A DNA stretch of 64,000 bases from Ilumatobacter sp. (GCA_007693335.1 REDU01000114.1:1-64000), one strand, 5' to 3'. Positions 16,682 to 26,160 are shown, counted from the stretch's first letter. Notes: generated by a model from the letters alone, not told the origin. Program-made: numbers and translations.

Positions 16682-18135
16682 GTCGGAGGGCGCTCTGGGC
16701 GTCACTCCTGAGCGTGGTGGTCGGCGCGATCGCCCTGCTCACGATCAACCTCTCCGCCGGGAACGCCCCGGTGCTGGGCCTCGACCTGCAAGGTGGGGTG
16801 TCGGTGATCCTGGCACCCACCGAGGCCGCAGCCGACGAGGATCTGCTGGTGGTCCGCGACCTCATCCGCGACGAGCTCGAGCGGCTCGGCATCGCCGAAC
16901 CCGATGTGCGGGTCGAGAGCTCGAACATCGTGGTCGACCTCCCCGGAGTGCGTGACCAGCGTCAAGCCGTCGACGCGGTCGACGTGGCTGGCATCGTGAC
17001 GCTCCGGCCGGTCATCCAGTGCTTCAGCACGGCGCCGGGCATCGAGCAGCCCGGGGGAGGCCTCGATCCCGCTCCGCTCGACGACGAGCTGCCGCTGGAC
17101 GACGAGTCCGACATCGGACCCACGGGCCTTCGTCGGGTGGCGTCGCCCGATCCCGTCGACGCCGCACCCGACGGCGAGGACGTCCTGCCCATCCGTGACA
17201 CGAACGAGTCGTGCGTGGTCGGCGACGTGGGTGGCACCGGCGAGGTCTTCGCCCGTGGGAGCGCCTCACCCACCCTCGAACCCCAGCAGGGGTGGGGGGT
17301 GGCGGTCGATCTCCGCGCCGATGGTGAGCCGATCTGGAACCAGCTCGCCTCTGAGTGCTTCAACGCCAGTGCGTCGTGCCCGTCACGGCAGTTGGCGATC
17401 GTGCTCGACGACGTGATCCAGTCGGCCCCGGTCGTGAACGCACCGACGTTCGCCGGGTCGGTGTCGATCACCGGCAACTTCACCGAGGACGAGGCACGCG
17501 ATCTCGCACGCGTGCTCAACCGTGGCGCCTTCCCCGTCGACGTCGAGGCGCAGTCGGTCGAGACGGTGTCACCGGCATTGGGCAGCGACACGTTGCGGGC
17601 CGCGATCATCGCTGGTCTCGTGGGCGCTGTGTCGATCATGACGCTGATGGTGCTCTACTACCGGAAGCTCGCGATCATCGCGATCACCGGTCTCGTGCTG
17701 TGGGGCATGGTGATGTTCAGTGCGTCGATCTTCGTGTCGGAGGCCACCAACTACGCCCTGAGCCTGGCCGGCGCCACCGGCATCATCGTGGCGGTGGGTC
17801 TCGCCGTCGACAGCTACGTCGTGCTCTTCGAACGGCTCAAGGACGAGTACCGCAGCGGACGCTCGCCCCGGAACGCCGCGCCGCGCAGCTTCGATCGGAG
17901 CTGGCGCACGATCGTGTCGGCCAACGTCATGTCGCTCCTGGCGTCGGTGATCCTGTTCTGGCTGAGCGTCGGGTCGGTGAAGGGGTTCGCGCTCTACCTC
18001 GGCCTGACCACCGTGTGCAACCTGATCGTCTACGGCCTCTACGCCCGTCCGGCCGTGATCCTGCTGAGCCGCACCCGATGGTTCGGCGGTACCCCCTCGG
18101 AGCCGAAGACGCCAACGATCGCGGCCACGGCATGA
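16678..18135 (+). CDS. secD: protein translocase subunit SecD
   Basis: A 485-residue proton-driven export subunit with six predicted transmembrane helices: one at residues 6-27, followed by the signature LGLDLQGGVSVIL, a large periplasmic-type loop to about residue 295, then five helices. The P1 head has a low-complexity acidic/Pro insert at about 125-180 (DDELPLDDESD). Conserved pieces include GWGVAVDL, IVLDDVIQSAPVVN, SITGNFTEDEA and AVDSYVVLFERLKDE. GTG 16678 overlaps yajC; the end overlaps secF by 4 nt. Confidence 0.96.
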   Translation: MSRRALWASLLSVVVGAIALLTINLSAGNAPVLGLDLQGGVSVILAPTEAAADEDLLVVRDLIRDELERLGIAEPDVRVESSNIVVDLPGVRDQRQAVDAVDVAGIVTLRPVIQCFSTAPGIEQPGGGLDPAPLDDELPLDDESDIGPTGLRRVASPDPVDAAPDGEDVLPIRDTNESCVVGDVGGTGEVFARGSASPTLEPQQGWGVAVDLRADGEPIWNQLASECFNASASCPSRQLAIVLDDVIQSAPVVNAPTFAGSVSITGNFTEDEARDLARVLNRGAFPVDVEAQSVETVSPALGSDTLRAAIIAGLVGAVSIMTLMVLYYRKLAIIAITGLVLWGMVMFSASIFVSEATNYALSLAGATGIIVAVGLAVDSYVVLFERLKDEYRSGRSPRNAAPRSFDRSWRTIVSANVMSLLASVILFWLSVGSVKGFALYLGLTTVCNLIVYGLYARPAVILLSRTRWFGGTPSEPKTPTIAATA

Positions 18136-19382
18136 GTGCACCGACCACCGATGCACCGCATGTGCGGCCGCCCACGGCCAGCACCGGGCTCCGTCGGCTC
18201 TACCGAGGTGAGACGGCCATCGATTTCCACGGGCGCCGGCGGATCGGTCTGATCCTGTCGCTCGTGCTGCTCGTGCTCACCGTCGGTTCGCTGCTGACGC
18301 GCGGCCTCGAACTGGGCATCGACTTCGAGGGTGGCGTGTCGTGGGACGTGCCCGGCTCGGAGATCACGATCGCCGACGCCGAACGGGTGCTGGCCGACAA
18401 CGGGCTCGATCCCGCGGGTGCCCGTATCCAGCGCCGGGCGTCCGACAGCGGTGAGTTCCTCAAGATCCAGGTCGGCGTGCAGTCGAGCGAGCTGCTGGTG
18501 AACGTGCAAGAGGCGCTGGCGGCCGAAGCGGGCGTCGACCGCGACGACGTGAGCGTGAACGCCGTGAGTGCCTCGTGGGGTCGCGAGATCACCGACCAGG
18601 CGGTGCGAGCACTGCTGTTCTTCACCCTGGCCGTGGCAGTGTTCATCTCGGTCCGCTACGAGTGGCGGATGGCGATCGCCGCGCTCGTGGCGATGGTGCA
18701 CGACGTGGTCATCGCGGTCGGGATCTACTCACTGCTCGGCTTCGTGGTCACACCCGCCACCGTGATCGCGTTCCTCACGATCCTCGGGTACTCGCTGTAC
18801 GACACGATCGTCATCTTCGACCGCGTCCGCGAGAACGAGGCCAAGTTCGAGGGACGCAAACCGCCGTACGCGGACGTGGTGAACACCACGTTGAACCAGG
18901 TGCTGATGCGTACCTTGAACACGACCGTGTCGTCGATGATCCCCGTGATGTCGATCCTCGTGATCGGTGCGGGGCTGCTCGGCGCCACGGCCCTGGCCGA
19001 CTTCGCCATCGCGCTGCTGGTGGGGATGTTCGTGGGCGGATACTCGTCGTTGTTCGTGGCGGCACCGCTGCTCGCCGTGATGAAGAACACCGACGATCGT
19101 TGGCGGGGCGACGACTCGCTGCGCTCCCGCGGCGAGGATCTGCGCGATCTGGTGACCGGGGGAGCGCCGACGGGACATCGTTCGCGCACCGCCGGGAACG
19201 ACGTGTCCGCCCAGTTGGTCGACGCCGATGTGGGCGCCGGCGCCGGGTCCGGATCGGGCCGACGCGCCGCGGAGACCGGCTCCAGGGACCGTGCCGGTGA
19301 CACCGTGCGCACGCCGGGCAGTGATCGGCCCGAGAAGCTGCTCTCGCACCCACCCCGGCCGCGCAAGAAGAAGCGCCGCTGA
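18132..19382 (+). CDS. secF: protein translocase subunit SecF
   Basis: A 416-residue partner of SecD. After a short cytoplasmic head (YRGETAIDFHGRRR) come helix 1, the signature LGIDFEGGVSWDV, a P4-type loop and five more helices with ILGYSLYDTIVIFDRVREN and TLNTTVSSMIPV. Residues about 320-416 form a long polar, low-complexity tail ending in a basic cluster (RPRKKKRR), which may touch the ribosome or lipid. ATG 18132 overlaps secD (ATGA). Confidence 0.96.
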   Translation: MSAPTTDAPHVRPPTASTGLRRLYRGETAIDFHGRRRIGLILSLVLLVLTVGSLLTRGLELGIDFEGGVSWDVPGSEITIADAERVLADNGLDPAGARIQRRASDSGEFLKIQVGVQSSELLVNVQEALAAEAGVDRDDVSVNAVSASWGREITDQAVRALLFFTLAVAVFISVRYEWRMAIAALVAMVHDVVIAVGIYSLLGFVVTPATVIAFLTILGYSLYDTIVIFDRVRENEAKFEGRKPPYADVVNTTLNQVLMRTLNTTVSSMIPVMSILVIGAGLLGATALADFAIALLVGMFVGGYSSLFVAAPLLAVMKNTDDRWRGDDSLRSRGEDLRDLVTGGAPTGHRSRTAGNDVSAQLVDADVGAGAGSGSGRRAAETGSRDRAGDTVRTPGSDRPEKLLSHPPRPRKKKRR

Positions 19383-19394
19383 CGCCGGCGTCGG

Positions 19395-19400
19395 TAGCCT
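19395..19400 (+). promoter_or_regulatory. putative -10 box TAGCCT for apt-rel
   Basis: TAGCCT ends 6 nt before ATG 19407 in the 24-nt gap after secF. Confidence 0.5.
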
Positions 19401-19406
19401 TGAGAC

Positions 19407-19934
19407 ATGGCGACCGACGTGCCCTGGCTGCGAGCCCACATCCGGGACATCCCCGACTATCCCTCGCCCGGCGTCGTGTTCCGTGACATCACCCCGCTGC
19501 TGGGAGAGCCGGCGGTGTTCGGTCGTGCCGTCGACGACCTGGTCGCGCGCTTCCACGACGTCGCCGTCGATCGTGTGGTGGGCATCGAGTCGAGGGGCTT
19601 CATCCTCGCCTCGCCCGTCGCGTACCGGCTCCGAGCGGGCTTCGTGCCCGTCCGCAAGGCCGGCAAGCTGCCGTGGGCCGTGGCGCGCGAGGAATATTCG
19701 CTCGAGTACGGCACCGACAAGCTCGAGATCCACCGCGACGCCATCCATCCCGACGAACGGATCCTGATCGTCGACGACGTCCTCGCCACGGGTGGCACCG
19801 CCGCCGCCACGAGTCGCCTCGTCGAGACCCTCGGCGGTGTGATCGTGGGTCTGGGTTTCATGATCGAGCTCGAGGCGCTCGACGGCCGTTCGAAGCTCGG
19901 CGAGCGGCGGGTGGAGAGTCTGGCGGGATACTGA
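19407..19934 (+). CDS. apt: adenine phosphoribosyltransferase
   Basis: A 175-residue purine-salvage enzyme making AMP from adenine and PRPP. It has FRDITPLL near the start, GIESRGFILASPVA, VRKAGKLPW, and the PRPP loop ILIVDDVLATGGTAAAT. Length is normal. It precedes rel, an arrangement frequent in actinobacteria (secD-secF-apt-rel). The TGA lies in the first copy of the 14-bp repeat that follows. Confidence 0.96.
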   Translation: MATDVPWLRAHIRDIPDYPSPGVVFRDITPLLGEPAVFGRAVDDLVARFHDVAVDRVVGIESRGFILASPVAYRLRAGFVPVRKAGKLPWAVAREEYSLEYGTDKLEIHRDAIHPDERILIVDDVLATGGTAAATSRLVETLGGVIVGLGFMIELEALDGRSKLGERRVESLAGY

Positions 19935-19959
19935 CGTGCCGAACATGACGTGCCGAACA
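19932..19959 (+). repeat. 14-bp tandem duplication in the apt-rel spacer
   Basis: TGACGTGCCGAACA occurs twice in exact tandem (19932-19945, 19946-19959). The first copy starts with the apt stop codon, so the copy duplicates the stop. It is followed by the rel Shine-Dalgarno GAGGAGGT at 19964-19971. Confidence 0.85.
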
Positions 19960-19977
19960 TGATGAGGAGGTGCTGAG

Positions 19978-22242
19978 ATGACCACCGTGGACCGTGTGCT
20001 CCCGTGGCGGCGGCATCACGAGACCGCGGCCGTCACCGAGCTCGCGCCGCTGCTCGCCTCGTACCGCCGCCGCCACCCCAAGGCACCGATCGGCACCATC
20101 AACCGTGCCTACCAGATGGCCGCCGAAGCCCATCGCAGCCAGACGAGATCGAGCGGCGAGAGCTACATCAACCATCCTCTCGCCGTGGCCCGCATCGTGG
20201 CCGACATCGGCCTCGACGAGGTCTCGCTGGCGGCGGCGCTGCTGCACGACGCGGTCGAGGACACCGAGATCACCCTGGCCGACGTTCGCGAGCACTTCGG
20301 CCAGGAGGTGGCCGACATCGTCGACGGGGTCACCAAGCTCGAGCGGATCCAGTTCGACTCGCGCGAGGCCCAGCAGGCGGCCACGATGCGCAAGATGCTG
20401 GTGGCGATGGCTCGCGACCTGCGCGTGCTCGTCATCAAGCTGGCCGACCGGTTGCACAACATGCGGACCATCGCCGCCATGCCGGCCGAGAAGCAGCGGC
20501 GCATCGCCCAGGAGACGCTCGACATCTACGCGCCCTTGGCCCACCGCCTCGGGATCCAGGAGATCAAGCAGCAGCTGGAGGATCTGGCGTTCGCCTCGCT
20601 GCACCCGAAGCGGTTCGCCGAGCTCGAGCATCTCGTGGCCACCCGGAGCCCCGAGCGTGAGGTCTATCTCGCCCAGGCGGTGGCCGACGTCCGCTCGCGG
20701 CTGACCGATCTCGGCATCGATGCCGATGTGACCGGTCGCGGCAAGCACATGTGGAGCATCTACGAGAAGATGGTCGTGAAGGGGCGTGAGTTCGACGACA
20801 TCTTCGATCTCGTGGCCGTGCGCGTGATCGTCGACTCGATCAAGGACTGCTACGCCGCACTCGGCTCGATCCACGGTCGTTGGCGACCCGTCGTGGGCCG
20901 GTTCAAGGACTACATCGCGATGCCGAAGTTCAACCTCTACCAGAGCCTGCACACCACGGTGATCGGACCGGGTGGCAAGCTCATCGAGGTCCAGATCCGC
21001 ACCCGCGAGATGCATCATCGGGCCGAATGGGGTGTGGCTGCCCACTGGGCGTACAAAGACAGCGAGGCACCGCCCGACATCGACTGGCTCAACCGGATCA
21101 TCGACTGGCAGGAGGAGGTCAGCGACCCCGCGCACTTCATGGAGAGCCTCAAGACCGACCTGGAGCACGACGAGGTCTTCGTGTTCACACCGAAGGGTCG
21201 GGTGATCACGCTTCCCGTCGGCTCGACCACGGTCGACTTCGCCTACGCGGTGCACACCGAGGTCGGTCACGCGTGCATCGGAGCGAAGATCAACGGGCGG
21301 CTGGTGTCGCTCGACCACGCACTGCACAGCGGCGACACGTGCGAGATCTTCACCTCCAAGGTCGACACGGCAGGGCCGTCGCAGGACTGGCTCGGGTTCG
21401 TGGTGTCCCAGCGGGCCCGCAACAAGATCCGCCAGTGGTTCAGCCGCGAGCGCCGCACCGACATGATCGAGAGCGGTCGCGACGATCTCACCGACGAGTT
21501 CCGTCGCGAGGCGCTGCCGGCGCAGAAGATCTGGTCGTCCGAGCACCTCGAACAGGTGGTGGGCGATCTCGGGTATCACGACGTCGACACCCTCCTGGCC
21601 GCCATCGGCGAGCACCACGTGTCGGCGCGCAGCGTGGCGCAGAAGGTCGCGAAGGCGTTCCGGGGCGGCGAGCCCGACGAGCCGATGCCGTCCACTGCGC
21701 TCACGCCGCGGCCCAGCACGGGCGGCGCCGATCCCCACAGCGTGCACGTCGATGGCCTCGACGACGTGATGGTGCGACTCGCGAACTGCTGCACCCCGGT
21801 ACCGGGCGACGAGATCATCGGCTTCGTGACCCGGGGTCGCGGCGTCAGCGTGCACCGCGCCGACTGCGCCAACGCGGTGTCGCTGATGACCGAGCAGGCG
21901 ACCCGCATGATCGATGTCGACTGGGACAGCGATCGACGCACCGCCCTGTTCAGGGCGGGGGTCGAGGTGGTGGCCCTCGACCGCTCACGACTGCTGCGTG
22001 ACGTGGCCAACGCGCTCTGCGACCACCATGTCAACATCGTCTCGTCCGCAACCGTCACCGGCGACGACCGGGTGGCGAAGATGCGCTTCGAGTTCGAACT
22101 GGCGAACGCGGGTCACCTGAGCGCCGTACTCCGGACCATCAAGCAGATCGACGGGGTCTACGACGTGTATCGGGTGCTGCCCGGTGGTGCACCGGTGCCC
22201 GACAGCGAATCGGCCACATCGGTCAACGGCGCCCACCGGTAA
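19978..22242 (+). CDS. rel: bifunctional (p)ppGpp synthetase/hydrolase Rel
   Basis: A 754-residue RelA/SpoT homologue controlling the stringent response. The HD hydrolase domain is intact, with H90-D91 and E94-D95 in LLHDAVEDTE. The synthetase domain follows (GRGKHMWSIYEKM, FDLVAVRVIV, YQSLHTTVIGPGG, EVQIRTREMHHRAEWG). Then come a TGS domain near residue 395 (VFVFTPKGRVITLPVGSTTVDFAY, split here by domain not sequence), a Cys-containing linker (LANCCTPVPGDEIIGF) and a C-terminal ACT domain. It has the strongest Shine-Dalgarno of the window (gaggaggt) and is probably cotranscribed with apt. Stop TAA is part of the hisS -10 box. Confidence 0.96.
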   Translation: MTTVDRVLPWRRHHETAAVTELAPLLASYRRRHPKAPIGTINRAYQMAAEAHRSQTRSSGESYINHPLAVARIVADIGLDEVSLAAALLHDAVEDTEITLADVREHFGQEVADIVDGVTKLERIQFDSREAQQAATMRKMLVAMARDLRVLVIKLADRLHNMRTIAAMPAEKQRRIAQETLDIYAPLAHRLGIQEIKQQLEDLAFASLHPKRFAELEHLVATRSPEREVYLAQAVADVRSRLTDLGIDADVTGRGKHMWSIYEKMVVKGREFDDIFDLVAVRVIVDSIKDCYAALGSIHGRWRPVVGRFKDYIAMPKFNLYQSLHTTVIGPGGKLIEVQIRTREMHHRAEWGVAAHWAYKDSEAPPDIDWLNRIIDWQEEVSDPAHFMESLKTDLEHDEVFVFTPKGRVITLPVGSTTVDFAYAVHTEVGHACIGAKINGRLVSLDHALHSGDTCEIFTSKVDTAGPSQDWLGFVVSQRARNKIRQWFSRERRTDMIESGRDDLTDEFRREALPAQKIWSSEHLEQVVGDLGYHDVDTLLAAIGEHHVSARSVAQKVAKAFRGGEPDEPMPSTALTPRPSTGGADPHSVHVDGLDDVMVRLANCCTPVPGDEIIGFVTRGRGVSVHRADCANAVSLMTEQATRMIDVDWDSDRRTALFRAGVEVVALDRSRLLRDVANALCDHHVNIVSSATVTGDDRVAKMRFEFELANAGHLSAVLRTIKQIDGVYDVYRVLPGGAPVPDSESATSVNGAHR

Positions 22243-22245
22243 CCT
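22240..22245 (+). promoter_or_regulatory. putative -10 box TAACCT for hisS-aspS
   Basis: TAACCT ends 6 nt before GTG 22252. The TAA is the stop codon of rel. Confidence 0.5.
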
Positions 22246-22251
22246 CGCTGC

Positions 22252-23505
22252 GTGCCCGAGTTCCAGACCAGTCCGGGGATGCGCGACATCCTGCCGCCCG
22301 ACTCGGCACGCTGGCGGCACTTCGTCTCGGTGTTCGCCGAAGTGGTCGAAGCGTCCGGGTACGGCCAGATCATCCCACCACTGCTCGAGGACATCGGCGT
22401 GTTCGCCCGCATCGGTGATGCCACCGATGTCGTGTCCAAGGAGATGTACGACTTCGTCGACAAGGGTGATCGCCACGTGGCGCTGCGGCCCGAGCAGACC
22501 GCCAGCGTGTGTCGAGCGTTCGTGCAGCATCGCCCCACCGTGCCCTGGAAGACATGGTACGCCGGGCCCAACTTCCGCTACGAGCGGCCGCAACGTGGCC
22601 GGTACCGGCAGTTCGACCAGGTCGGGATCGAGGTGCTCGGCGTGGACGACCCCCACCTCGATGCCGAGGTGATCGCGCTCGGATCGGAGTTCTTCGACCG
22701 TCTGGGCCTCCGACAGGTCTCCCTCGTGCTGAACTCGCTCGGCGAGCCCGATGATCGCTCGCGGTACGTGGACGCACTCCGTGCGCACTTCGAGGCCGAT
22801 CTCGACGCACTGTCCGATGCGAGTCGCGAGACCCTGACGCGCAACCCGCTCCGCGTGCTCGACTCCAAACGCCCCCAGGACGCCCCACTCATCGAGGCTG
22901 CGCCGAGGATCGCCGAGTACTACTCCGACGAGGCAGCTGCGCACTTCGACACGGTGCAGCGCGATCTCCGTGCCATCGGCGTGCCCTTCGTGCTCGATCC
23001 CATGCTGGTGCGAGGTCTCGACTACTACCGGCGCACCACCTTCGAGTTCCAGGCCGGCACGCTCGAGTCCGCGCAGAACGCCGTGGGCGGTGGTGGCCGG
23101 TACGACGGACTCGTGGAGGATCTCGGCGGACCGCCCACGCCGGGTATCGGCTTCGCGCTCGGGGTGGACCGAACGCTGCTGGCATGCGACGACGAGGGCG
23201 TGTTCGCAGCGCCCGCTGCGAACGTCGACGTGTTCGTGGTCGACACCACCGGGGGCGCAGCGGCGCTGGCCGTCACCACCGAGATGCGGCGGGCGGGTCT
23301 CGCCGCCGATCGTGCCTTCGAGAACCGGAGCATGAAGAGCCAGATGAAGGCAGCCGATCGCAGCGGTGCCGCCTTCGCCGTGATCATCGGGTCGACCGAG
23401 CTCGATGCCTCCACCGCCGTGATCCGTCCGTTGCGATCCGACATCGAGCAGACCACCGTCGACCGGGCCGACCTCGTCGCCACCATCCAGAAAGTCCTGT
23501 CATGA
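22252..23505 (+). CDS. hisS: histidyl-tRNA synthetase
   Basis: A 417-residue class II synthetase. Class II motif 2 is in GPNFRYERPQRGRYRQFDQ, the His A loop in VRGLDYYRRTTFEF, motif 3 in TPGIGFALGVDRTLL, and an anticodon-binding domain follows from about residue 320. GTG 22252 is fixed by the -10 box and by the homology start PEFQTSPGMRDILP. It overlaps aspS by 4 nt. Confidence 0.96.
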   Translation: MPEFQTSPGMRDILPPDSARWRHFVSVFAEVVEASGYGQIIPPLLEDIGVFARIGDATDVVSKEMYDFVDKGDRHVALRPEQTASVCRAFVQHRPTVPWKTWYAGPNFRYERPQRGRYRQFDQVGIEVLGVDDPHLDAEVIALGSEFFDRLGLRQVSLVLNSLGEPDDRSRYVDALRAHFEADLDALSDASRETLTRNPLRVLDSKRPQDAPLIEAAPRIAEYYSDEAAAHFDTVQRDLRAIGVPFVLDPMLVRGLDYYRRTTFEFQAGTLESAQNAVGGGGRYDGLVEDLGGPPTPGIGFALGVDRTLLACDDEGVFAAPAANVDVFVVDTTGGAAALAVTTEMRRAGLAADRAFENRSMKSQMKAADRSGAAFAVIIGSTELDASTAVIRPLRSDIEQTTVDRADLVATIQKVLS

Positions 23506-25286
23506 GCACTCCCGCACTCCCAGATCCGGCACTCCCAGATCCCGCCTCGGCCACCTCGATGCGAACCCATCGCTGCGGCGACCTCCGTCGCGAGCAGATC
23601 GGTGAGACCGTGAGCCTGTGCGGTTGGGTCGGACGGCGCCGCGAGCACGGCGAGCACCTCGCGTTCGTCGATCTCCGCGATCACTCCGGCATCACCCAGT
23701 GCGTGGTCGACAACGACGTCGACGTCCGCAGTGAGTACGTGGTGCGCATCACCGGTGTGGTGCGCGACCGGCCGGCCGGCACCGTGAACGAGTCGCTGCC
23801 CACGGGTGAGATCGAGGTGGGTGAGTGCACCGTCGAGGTGCTCCGTCGGGCCGATCCGCCGCCGTTCCCGATCGATGCGCGCGCCGACGGGGTCGACGAG
23901 AACATCCGGCTGCAGTACCGCTATCTCGACCTGCGTCGTGAACGCATGCAGCGCAACCTGCGCATCCGGGCCGCCGTGAACTCCGCTGTGCGCACGGCGA
24001 TGGAGCGCCAGGGATTCGTGGAGATCGAGACGCCGATGCTGGTGCCGTCCACCCCCGAGGGCGCCCGTGAGTTCCTCGTGCCGTCGCGCAAGGAACCCGG
24101 CTCGTTCTACGCGCTCCCGCAGTCGCCCCAGCTGTTCAAGCAGCTGCTCATGGTGGCCGGCGTCGACCGCTACTACCAGATGGCCCGTTGTCTGCGCGAC
24201 GAAGACCTGCGTGCCGATCGCCAGTACGAGTTCATGCAGATGGACATGGAGATGAGCTTCGTCACCCAGGACGACGTGCTCGATGCGGTGAGCGAGTCGG
24301 TCCTGGCTGCTGCCGAGGCCGCCACGGGCGAGCGACCACCGCCCATCGAACGCATCACCTGGCTCGAGGCGATGAACCGGTTCGGGGTCGACAAGCCCGA
24401 CATGCGCTTCGCGATGGAGCTCACCGAGCTGACCGATGTGTTCGCGTCCACCGAGTTCAAGGCGTTCGCCGGCGCCGGGTCCATCAAGGGCATCCGTGTT
24501 CCCGGCGGTGCCGATCAGTACGGTCGCAACCAGCTCGACAAGCTCACCGACCGCGCCAAGTCGCTCGGCGCCAAGGGTCTGGTGTGGTTGAAGGTGACCG
24601 ACGGCGGGTTCGATTCCCCGGTCGCCAAGTTCCTCTCCGACGCCGAGGCCGCCGACGTACGCACCCGGCTCGAGGCCGAGACCGGTGATCTCCTGCTCGT
24701 GGTGGCCGACGAGTGGGCCACCACGTGCGAGGTGCTCGGCACGCTGCGCAACGACCTCGGTCGACCGCCGGTGCACGAGGGCCCCTACCGCTACGTGTGG
24801 GTGGTCGAGTTCCCCCTGTTCGTCGGCATCGATCGCGACTCCGGACGCCCGAAGCCCGGCCACCACCCGTTCACCACCCCGCATCCCGACGATGTCGACA
24901 AGATCGAGAGCGATCCGATGGCGGTGCGCTCGATCGCCTACGACCTCGTGCTGAACGGGTGGGAGCTCGGATCGGGCTCGATCCGGATCCACGAACCGGA
25001 GCTGCAGCGACGGGTGTTCACCGCGCTCGGCATCAGTGAGGACGAAGCCGCCCGCAAGTTCGGGTTCTTCCTCAACCCGTTCGACTACGGGGCGCCGCCG
25101 CACGGCGGGTTCGCGTTCGGCCTCGACCGTCTGGTGGCGATCCTGGCCGGCGAGGAGAACATCCGCGAGGTGATCGCGTTCCCCAAGACGCAATCGGGTG
25201 CCGATCCGATGACGAACTCGCCCGTGTCCGCCGATCCCAAGCAGTTGTCGGAGCTCGGTCTGAAGGTCCTCCCGCCGGCCACCTGA
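23502..25286 (+). CDS. aspS: aspartyl-tRNA synthetase
   Basis: A 594-residue bacterial-type AspRS. A short N-terminal extension carries a PALPD repeat (15-bp unit twice), followed by the OB anticodon-binding domain (CGWVGRRREHGEHLAFVDLRD), class II motif 2 (RCLRDEDLRADRQYEFMQMD), the bacterial GAD insertion (about residues 290-420) and motif 3 (GFAFGLDRLVAIL). Both discriminating and non-discriminating (Asp/Asn) forms exist in actinobacteria; I cannot tell which from reading alone. ATG 23502 overlaps hisS (ATGA). Confidence 0.96.
   Translation: MSTPALPDPALPDPASATSMRTHRCGDLRREQIGETVSLCGWVGRRREHGEHLAFVDLRDHSGITQCVVDNDVDVRSEYVVRITGVVRDRPAGTVNESLPTGEIEVGECTVEVLRRADPPPFPIDARADGVDENIRLQYRYLDLRRERMQRNLRIRAAVNSAVRTAMERQGFVEIETPMLVPSTPEGAREFLVPSRKEPGSFYALPQSPQLFKQLLMVAGVDRYYQMARCLRDEDLRADRQYEFMQMDMEMSFVTQDDVLDAVSESVLAAAEAATGERPPPIERITWLEAMNRFGVDKPDMRFAMELTELTDVFASTEFKAFAGAGSIKGIRVPGGADQYGRNQLDKLTDRAKSLGAKGLVWLKVTDGGFDSPVAKFLSDAEAADVRTRLEAETGDLLLVVADEWATTCEVLGTLRNDLGRPPVHEGPYRYVWVVEFPLFVGIDRDSGRPKPGHHPFTTPHPDDVDKIESDPMAVRSIAYDLVLNGWELGSGSIRIHEPELQRRVFTALGISEDEAARKFGFFLNPFDYGAPPHGGFAFGLDRLVAILAGEENIREVIAFPKTQSGADPMTNSPVSADPKQLSELGLKVLPPAT
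23514..23543 (+). repeat. 15-bp tandem duplication at the aspS N-terminus
   Basis: GCACTCCCAGATCCG is followed by GCACTCCCAGATCCC, encoding the ALPDP-type repeat ahead of the conserved domain. Confidence 0.75.
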
Positions 25287-25296
25287 CCTGGCCCCG

Positions 25297-26136
25297 ATGA
25301 CGTCCGAGCCCGACGATCCCGACGCCCTGTGGAAGCCGGGCTACACGGGTGGGTTCCGTGCTCCAGACCTCGCCGGTCACGCCCCGGAGCACGGTCATCG
25401 GCGGCGGCGGTGGTGGCGCTCGAGCAGGGTGGTCGTGGCCGCGGCCATCGGGGCGTTGGCCGCCGTCGCGATCGTGCTCTCGACGCCGTTCAGCGACGAT
25501 CCCGAGGCGCTGCCACCGATGCCGTGGACGACCACCCTCGACACCGTGACCGTCGGGGCGATCGACGATCGCGCCGACCGGCTGGCCGTGCTCGTCGATC
25601 GGCCCGGTGTGGTGGTGGTGCTCGACCTCGCCGATGGCGCCGAGCGATGGCGCAGGTCGGCGCCCGGGGATTCGGCCACGGGCCTCGACATCGTCTCCGC
25701 CGGGTCGGACGACGCAGGCACGGCTGAGGGTGTGGTCGTGGTTCGGCACGTCGACGCCGATGGAGCGGGTGCGGCGTTGGCGCTCGACGTCGAGACCGGG
25801 GCCATCCGCTGGAGGTGGGCCCTGGCGGTGGGCGAGCGTGTGGAGGTGGTGGGTGACGAGCTGCGGAGAACCAGCGTGCGCGACTCCCCGAACGGCCCCG
25901 CCGGTACCGCACGCATCGATCCGCTGACCGGTGAGCTGACGGAGCCGATCGAGGTGGCCGACGACGATCCACCGGCCACCGACAACCTGATCCGCCGATT
26001 CGGGACGGTGGGCGACCTCCTCGTGGAGGCGGTCGAGGTCGAGCGCGGGCTCGTCGAGATCACGATCGACCTGGAGGTGGCCGCCACCACGTTCAGGTTC
26101 GCCGCGGTCGACACGGACGATCTCATCGGGGGGTGA
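25297..26136 (+). CDS. membrane-anchored protein, propeller-like, function unknown
   Basis: A 279-residue protein with a basic cytoplasmic N-terminus (HRRRRWWRSSR), one transmembrane helix at about 45-65 and an extracytoplasmic domain. The motifs VVVVLDLADGAERWRRS and ALALDVETGAIRWRWAL resemble the repeated blades of PQQ-type beta-propellers (value, then DxxTGxxxW). Only two to three blades fit the length, so a small or partial propeller is inferred. It starts 10 nt after aspS and may be read through. Function not recognised; a sensor or envelope scaffold is possible. Confidence 0.7.
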   Translation: MTSEPDDPDALWKPGYTGGFRAPDLAGHAPEHGHRRRRWWRSSRVVVAAAIGALAAVAIVLSTPFSDDPEALPPMPWTTTLDTVTVGAIDDRADRLAVLVDRPGVVVVLDLADGAERWRRSAPGDSATGLDIVSAGSDDAGTAEGVVVVRHVDADGAGAALALDVETGAIRWRWALAVGERVEVVGDELRRTSVRDSPNGPAGTARIDPLTGELTEPIEVADDDPPATDNLIRRFGTVGDLLVEAVEVERGLVEITIDLEVAATTFRFAAVDTDDLIGG

Positions 26137-26160
26137 CAGGACAGGGTCGATGGCGATCGC

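Noticed and set aside
19858-21855. A 665-codon minus-strand open frame opposite apt and rel
   Set aside because: Antisense shadow of rel; composition is typical of complementary-frame translation in GC-rich DNA.
23025-25193. A 722-codon open frame on the minus strand opposite hisS and aspS
   Set aside because: It lies antisense to two clear synthetase genes, its translation is low-complexity His/Arg/Gly-rich and has no family motifs; it is a GC-rich shadow.
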